A stretch of DNA of 64,000 bases. Source: Pseudomonadota bacterium (GTDB lineage Bacteria; Pseudomonadota; Gammaproteobacteria; Steroidobacterales; Steroidobacteraceae). The notes beneath the pieces are model-generated. The model did not search any database and was not told the origin of the DNA. It saw only the letters and a program-made list of their open reading frames with translations. The position numbers and the translations under genes were made by a program. Location: NCBI GenBank assembly GCA_021843755.1, contig JAKBWB010000003.1:124001-188000 (forward strand). The letters run 5' to 3'. This document shows positions 60,108-64,000 of this stretch, piece after piece. The stretch's first letter is position 1. Every line of letters starts with the position of its first letter.

Positions 60108-60632
60108 ATGATCGATCGTGCCCAGCTGACTCTGCGCATCCGTCGAGCGCTGCGGCGCTATCTCGATCTGCTCACGCAATTGCTCGTGGTGCGCCAGCTG
60201 CAGCCCTGGCACGAGAATCTCGCCAAACGCCAGGTGAAATCCCCCAAGGTCTACGTCCGCGACAGTGGCCTTCTGCATGCACTGCTCGGCATCCGCTCCG
60301 AGCGCGAATTGCTCACCCATCCGAAAAGCGGCGCGTCATGGGAAGGCTACGTGCTCGAGGAAATCCTCAAGACCACCGAGCCGGACGGGGCCTACTTCCG
60401 GGCTACACATCAAGGGGCGGAGTTGGATCTGCTCTTGATGAGGAAGGGCCGGCGCGTGGGCATCGAGGTCAAGCGCGCCGACGCCCCGACCCTGACCCCC
60501 TCGATGCGCATCGCCCTGGCCGATCTGAAACTCGATGAACTCAATGTCATCTATCCCGGAACGCGCCCCTATGAACTGGCGCCGCGGGTCAAGGTGATGC
60601 CGGTGAGCGAAGTCCCCGGGCTGGGCGCATGA
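60108..60632 (+). pseudogene. C-terminal half of a DUF4143 ATPase
   Basis: The frame encodes the DUF4143 end of the AAA ATPase family: ALRRYLDLLTQLLVVRQLQP, NLAKRQVKSPKVYVRDSGLL, HALLGI, LLTHPKSGASWEGYVLEEIL, GAELDLLLMRKGRRVGIEVK. The final block is the nuclease-like core common to this family. No Walker motifs are present. The N-terminal 52 codons of such a gene are at 55301-55456; about 170 codons of the middle are missing from both. An ATG at 60108 keeps this half potentially translatable. Confidence 0.75.
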
Positions 60633-60752
60633 CGAGCCCGCTCGAGGAGGCCGCCTGCTGTCGTGGCGAGCTCCAACACACCATTGCGACGAGGCGCGAG
60701 CAGGCCATCGCGCTGCTTCAGCTGCCGCGCGCAGAGGCGCAGCACGCGCGCC

Positions 60753-61055
60753 TTAAGCGACGCTCGATAACGGCCGAATCCGCGCCGCAATACGCCTGAG
60801 CGTGTTACGCGAGGCGATGCGCATATTGTATTCGCTCTGGAGATTGAGCCAGAACCGGGCGTCCATGGTGAAATACAGCCCGAGGCGCAACGCAGTGTCC
60901 GCCGTGATCGGGCGCCGGCCGTGAATCAGCTCGCTGATGCGGCTCGGGGGCACGTCGATATCCGCGGCGAGCTGGCGCGCGGTGAGCTTCATGGGCTTCA
61001 TGAACTCCTCGAGCAGGATCTCGCCCGGGTGGATTTCGTCGAGTAGCTTGGCCAT
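60753..61055 (-). CDS. higA: HigA-family antitoxin
   Basis: A 100-residue XRE-type antitoxin (IHPGEILLEEFMKPMKLTAR, QLAADIDVPPSRISELIHGR, TADTALRLGLYFTMDARFWL, NLQSEYNMRIA). The pattern is typical of HigA, which binds HigB and represses the operon. It follows higB by 9 bases; toxin-first order is characteristic of higBA. Confidence 0.93.
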   Translation of the reverse strand: MAKLLDEIHPGEILLEEFMKPMKLTARQLAADIDVPPSRISELIHGRRPITADTALRLGLYFTMDARFWLNLQSEYNMRIASRNTLRRIAARIRPLSSVA

Positions 61056-61064
61056 CTGTCCCTC

Positions 61065-61343
61065 CTAATGGTAGTCCACGATCGCAACCTGGTGCGCACC
61101 GTCCGTGCACCAGATGAAGCAGACTCGCCGTTGCTCATTGATCCGGATGCTGTGCTGGCCCTTGCGATCCCCGCGCAGAGCCTCGAGCCGGTTGCCGGGT
61201 GGCACCCGCAGGCTCGCCAGTTCCGTGGCCGCCTGCAATTGCAGGAGCTTGCGGCGCGCCACCCGCTCGATGTTCTTCCAGCGAACCACCGGTCGGCTGT
61301 GAAACAGAGCCTCGGTATCCCGGCACGCGAACGAGCGGATCAT
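61065..61343 (-). CDS. higB: HigB-family mRNA endonuclease toxin
   Basis: A 92-residue RelE-fold toxin that cleaves ribosome-bound mRNA. It starts MIRSFACRDTEALFHSRPVV and has LQLQAATELASLRVPPGNRL, GDRKGQHSIRINEQRRVCFI and VAIVDYH. The conserved Arg residues of the active surface are present. The ATG lies only 9 bases from the -10 element, suggesting a leaderless message. Confidence 0.92.
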   Translation of the reverse strand: MIRSFACRDTEALFHSRPVVRWKNIERVARRKLLQLQAATELASLRVPPGNRLEALRGDRKGQHSIRINEQRRVCFIWCTDGAHQVAIVDYH

Positions 61344-61351
61344 CGGCCACC

Positions 61352-61380
61352 ATGATATTCCGTGCTACGGAATCTGTCAA
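61352..61380 (-). promoter_or_regulatory. higBA promoter with embedded operator
   Basis: On the minus strand, TTGACA (61375-61380) and TATCAT (61352-61357) are separated by exactly 17 bases. The spacer holds nearly all of a 17-base perfect palindrome, ATTCCGT-GCT-ACGGAAT (61357-61373). A HigA dimer bound there would occlude RNA polymerase. Confidence 0.75.
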
Positions 61381-61603
61381 ACGGAACAGCGGCGGGAAAT
61401 GGTGGATCGAACGGCTATACCGTGATCCTTCCTGGAAGCGCCAGGCCGTGTTCCTGCCGCTCACCGCGAGCCCCCATCATCGGCGCCTGAGGCCCGCAAA
61501 ACCACCTCGAGTCAAATTCATTCACTTCACCAACCCTTCGCTCGGGCGTGGCCGATCTCGCCGGCGGCGTTGAGCCATCGCCGAGGAGCCCTGGGGCACC
61601 GGA

Positions 61604-61760
61604 TCAGGCGGCCCCGCGTCGCTTCGGGCGGCGCACGAACTCGCGGACAGCCGCGTCGATCTGGAGCTGCCCGTCATGATCAAGCTCGCGCAAATCATCC
61701 ACCCATGGCCGCGAGCACAGTTTGCGAACGGATTCTCCGGCCGGTCCGGCCGAGACGCCA
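61604..61760 (-). pseudogene. Short coding remnant of unknown origin
   Basis: A minus-strand frame of about 50 codons ends at TGA 61604-61606 and encodes a protein-like acidic/basic stretch (WVDDLRELDHDGQLQIDAAV, then REFVRRPKRRGAA). It has no credible start. It may be the tail of a gene deleted between higB and the exonuclease. The family is not recognised. Confidence 0.35.
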
Positions 61761-61810
61761 ACCCGCGTCCGCCGCGGCCATCACGATGCGCGCGCGGTCC
61801 TCGGCAATCG
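61755..61810. repeat. Partial duplicate of the exonuclease 3' end
   Basis: These 56 bases match 61882-61937 at 46 of 56 positions, without gaps, in direct orientation. The second copy is the last coding part of the exonuclease (the ARIVMAA region). The duplicate therefore carries a ghost of its C-terminus just downstream of the real stop. Confidence 0.65.
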
Positions 61811-61860
61811 CTGATCCTTCGGCTCCACCCTCCATCCTTCCCGCGACCGCCCGCCGATGA

Positions 61861-62400
61861 TCATCCGCCGCGGCCGGCCGGACGCCAACCGGCGGCGGTC
61901 GCGGCCATCACGATCCGCGCGCAGGCCTCGGCATCGGAGGCGGCGTGGTGATGGCGCAGCGAAATCCGCAGCCGGGCACAGACATCCGGAAGCTTGGTCG
62001 GGTAGATGCTCCAGACCTGGCGGGCAACCTGGACCGTGCAGACGAAAGGATGGCGGACCGGGCCCAGACCGTAGGCTGCACAGCAGCCGCCGAGAACGCC
62101 GCGATCGAAGGCGGCGTTGTGCGCCGCGAGAAAGTCCACGGCGCCGACGCGGGCGAGGATCCCGGGCCACAGCGCATCGAAGGTCGGCGCCGCGCGCACG
62201 TCCGACCAGGTTAAGCCGTGAACGTGCGTGAATTCAAACTCCCGGGTCGGCGGGCGGATCAGCTCGTAGATCCGCTTGAGGATGCGCCCGCCCGACACGA
62301 CGACCACGCCGACGGCGCAGGCGCTGTCGGGCTGGCGGTTGGCCGTCTCGAAGTCGATCGCCGCGAACCGGCCGGTCGGCCCCTGCGGCTTCGTCCCCAT
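61861..62400 (-). CDS. DEDDh 3'-5' exonuclease (DnaQ/RNase T-like)
   Basis: A 179-residue exonuclease of the DnaQ fold. Catalytic motifs are FAAIDFETAN (Asp and Glu), HNAAFDRGVL (Asp), and HHHAASDAEACARI (His and Asp). Similar stand-alone proteins act as epsilon-like exonucleases or in RNA turnover. Its ATG overlaps the TGA of the sulfotransferase gene (62400-62402), so the two are coupled. Confidence 0.9.
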   Translation of the reverse strand: MGTKPQGPTGRFAAIDFETANRQPDSACAVGVVVVSGGRILKRIYELIRPPTREFEFTHVHGLTWSDVRAAPTFDALWPGILARVGAVDFLAAHNAAFDRGVLGGCCAAYGLGPVRHPFVCTVQVARQVWSIYPTKLPDVCARLRISLRHHHAASDAEACARIVMAATAAGWRPAGRGG

Positions 62401-64000
62401 CAGGGCGACAGATCGCGCAGCTTCAGCAGCGGCCCGATGAACTTCTCGTAGTTCTTCCACCGCCCCACCGAGCTCGTATAGATCTTCTGCCGCACCTGCC
62501 AGTGGCTCGCGGTCAGGACCGAGCGCTCTGTCTTGTGGAACTGAAGGACTACCGGATCCCATTCCAAGCCGATGAACTCGATGATTCGCCGACTCCAGGT
62601 CTCCTGATCGGCCACGAGCTGCGCGTAGGGCACTTCCAGAAAGACGTCCTGCGGCAACACCGAGCGCCAGTGCGCGACCACGCGATGATGCTCGCGGTAG
62701 TAATGCGCGAGATCCGCCAGATCCAGGGTGAAGTTCGCCATCGTGGCGAACTGCTGGAAGTAGCACGACAGACAGACATCGAGCGGGTCGCGCCGCAGAT
62801 ACAGGATCCGCGCGTTGGGGAATGCCAGGTGAATGAACCCCAGATGATCCGTATTGTACGTGGACTTGTCGACCACCCGCTCGGCCACCGCCGGTTGACG
62901 CTCGAGGATCTTCAGATACTCCCCGGTCAACCGGCCGAGCAGCGCTGGATCCGGCGTCTCGCGCCGCAAGAGGTCGCGATACTTCGCCGCCGCGGCATGC
63001 CAATACTCCAATTCCCCCGCCCCCGCGGCGCGCGGATGCGAGGCAATGATCTGCTCCACCAGCGAAGTTCCCGAGCGCATCATGCCGACGACGAACACCG
63101 GCCGCCGCGAGTCGCTCGCGCCCGCGAGCGGCTGGGCGAGACGCTCGCGCGGATAGACACGGATCATCTCATCGACAAAGGCCGTGCGCGCCGACTGGTC
63201 ATAGGGCGTCGCGTGCCGCTTCTGCAACTCGTTGGCGCGCTGGTACGCGGCAAAGGCCTTGGGAAAGTCCCCGATGTCGTTGAAGTACTTGCCCATGGCG
63301 AAGCGCAGCCCCTCCTCCTCCATCGACGGCACACCCGCGGCCAGCAGCCGCTCCGCGCCCTCGAGCCAGTCGCGATCGGCGCGCGTCATCCGCCGCAGCT
63401 CCACCCGCCAGGCCCAGGCTTCCGCGCAGTTGGGATCGGCCTCCAAGGCCTGAGACAGCAGCCGCTCCGATTCCTCGAACCGACCGTCCATGCTCGCGAG
63501 CCAACCGAGGCCGCAGAGCGCCCCCGCATGGCGCGGCTGCAGCCGCAGCGCCTTCTCGAAACAGTCCTTGGCGTCCTGCGCGCGATCGAGCGCGCTCAGG
63601 GTATGCCCGAGGCCAACCAGCGCCTCAACGTTGCGCCGGTCCTGCTTGATCGCGCGGCGCAGCGCGGTCTCGGCGGCGTGGAACTCCCCGCGCCAGCGCA
63701 GCACCGTGCCCAGATTCAGGTGTGCCTCGGCCATCGCGGGCTGCAACTCGATCGCATGCCGGAAGGCCATCTCGGCGGCATGGAAGCGGCCCACCCGGCA
63801 CAACACATCGCCCAGGATGTTGTTCGCAACCGCATGCTTGGGCTCGATCTGGAGAATCTCCTCGAGCCGCTCGAGGGCCCCGGCGTAGTCGCGCCGCCCC
63901 ATCAGCGCCTCGACCTCGCCGAGCAGCGCGGGAATGCGTCTGCGCACACCGCTGCCTGCGGGAGCCGGCGCGGCGGTGCGGGCACTCGGGGCATCAGGAG
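62400..64000 (-). CDS. TPR and sulfotransferase protein, continues past the right edge
   Basis: The visible 533 codons stay open to the window end; a GTG at 63947 is the first internal start but the Ala/Pro-rich frame continues upstream. The N-terminal half is tetratricopeptide repeats (ALERLEEILQIEPKHAVANN, AEMAFRHAIELQPAMAEAHL, NLGTVLRWRGEFHAAETALR). The C-terminal half is a sulfotransferase with the PAPS loop FVVGMMRSGTSLVEQIIASH and ILYLRRDPLDVCLSCYFQQF. Proteins of this build are common in xanthomonads and may sulfate a protein or envelope glycan; the substrate is unknown. Confidence 0.88.
   Translation of the reverse strand, partial: PDAPSARTAAPAPAGSGVRRRIPALLGEVEALMGRRDYAGALERLEEILQIEPKHAVANNILGDVLCRVGRFHAAEMAFRHAIELQPAMAEAHLNLGTVLRWRGEFHAAETALRRAIKQDRRNVEALVGLGHTLSALDRAQDAKDCFEKALRLQPRHAGALCGLGWLASMDGRFEESERLLSQALEADPNCAEAWAWRVELRRMTRADRDWLEGAERLLAAGVPSMEEEGLRFAMGKYFNDIGDFPKAFAAYQRANELQKRHATPYDQSARTAFVDEMIRVYPRERLAQPLAGASDSRRPVFVVGMMRSGTSLVEQIIASHPRAAGAGELEYWHAAAAKYRDLLRRETPDPALLGRLTGEYLKILERQPAVAERVVDKSTYNTDHLGFIHLAFPNARILYLRRDPLDVCLSCYFQQFATMANFTLDLADLAHYYREHHRVVAHWRSVLPQDVFLEVPYAQLVADQETWSRRIIEFIGLEWDPVVLQFHKTERSVLTASHWQVRQKIYTSSVGRWKNYEKFIGPLLKLRDLSP

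Noticed and set aside
60629..60799. 56-codon frame overlapping the ATPase fragment stop by ATGA
   Set aside because: The overlap is suggestive, but the product has no features and it runs into higA on the other strand.

Overview
The window looks like chromosome from a high-GC gammaproteobacterium related to the Xanthomonadales/Nevskiales. Two gene orders support this: recA-recX-alaS-csrA-tRNA-Ser(GCU), and clpB-pgeF-rluD-bamD-nadE-sucD-sucC-pilS-pilR. fmdB-DUF502-aspS, mutS, an S10 peptidase and an L,D-transpeptidase fit the same background. GTG and TTG starts are frequent, and many neighbours overlap by 1-4 bases, so tightly coupled operons are the rule.

Layout. 0.4-7.9 kb: envelope and transport genes (CLC-type anion transporter, zinc-ribbon protein, LysM/YkuD lipoprotein, S10 peptidase, CPBP protease). 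8.3-14.8 kb: an accessory island with patchy base composition beside tRNA-Ser, carrying an integrase, an MNT-HEPN toxin-antitoxin pair and several broken or fused genes (IS630-ParE chimera, beheaded TonB, truncated membrane protein). 15-20.8 kb: core RNA/DNA genes csrA, alaS, recX, recA, thpR, pncC. 21-26.2 kb: a retropepsin-TPR protein, a divergent LacI regulator/MFS transporter pair with a candidate operator, and a decayed phosphoesterase. 26.2-27.85 kb: hipBA with a perfect operator palindrome. 28.2-37.7 kb: mutS, a GNAT protein, a hydrolase and a complete oppABCDF peptide importer. 38-54.6 kb: aspS, an alcohol dehydrogenase, DUF502, fmdB, clpB, pgeF, rluD, bamD, nadE, sucCD and pilSR.

54.7-62.4 kb is a second accessory region. 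It holds three toxin-antitoxin pairs (DUF4160/DUF2442, DUF6516/HTH, HigBA), an integrase remnant, a GHKL ATPase followed by a small KOW-like protein, and a DUF4143-type ATPase whose two ends lie 4.7 kb apart. A degraded sulfotransferase fragment near 55.5 kb and the intact TPR-sulfotransferase at 62.4-64 kb flank most of it in the same orientation, so homologous deletion or acquisition between them is plausible.

The most unusual observations are a SucD with an 86-residue, acid-free, histone-H1-like Lys/Arg/Ala tail; the GHKL ATPase gene pair; the toxin-antitoxin promoters whose operators can be read directly; and several deletion junctions that fused unrelated genes. No CRISPR array or rRNA gene was seen.
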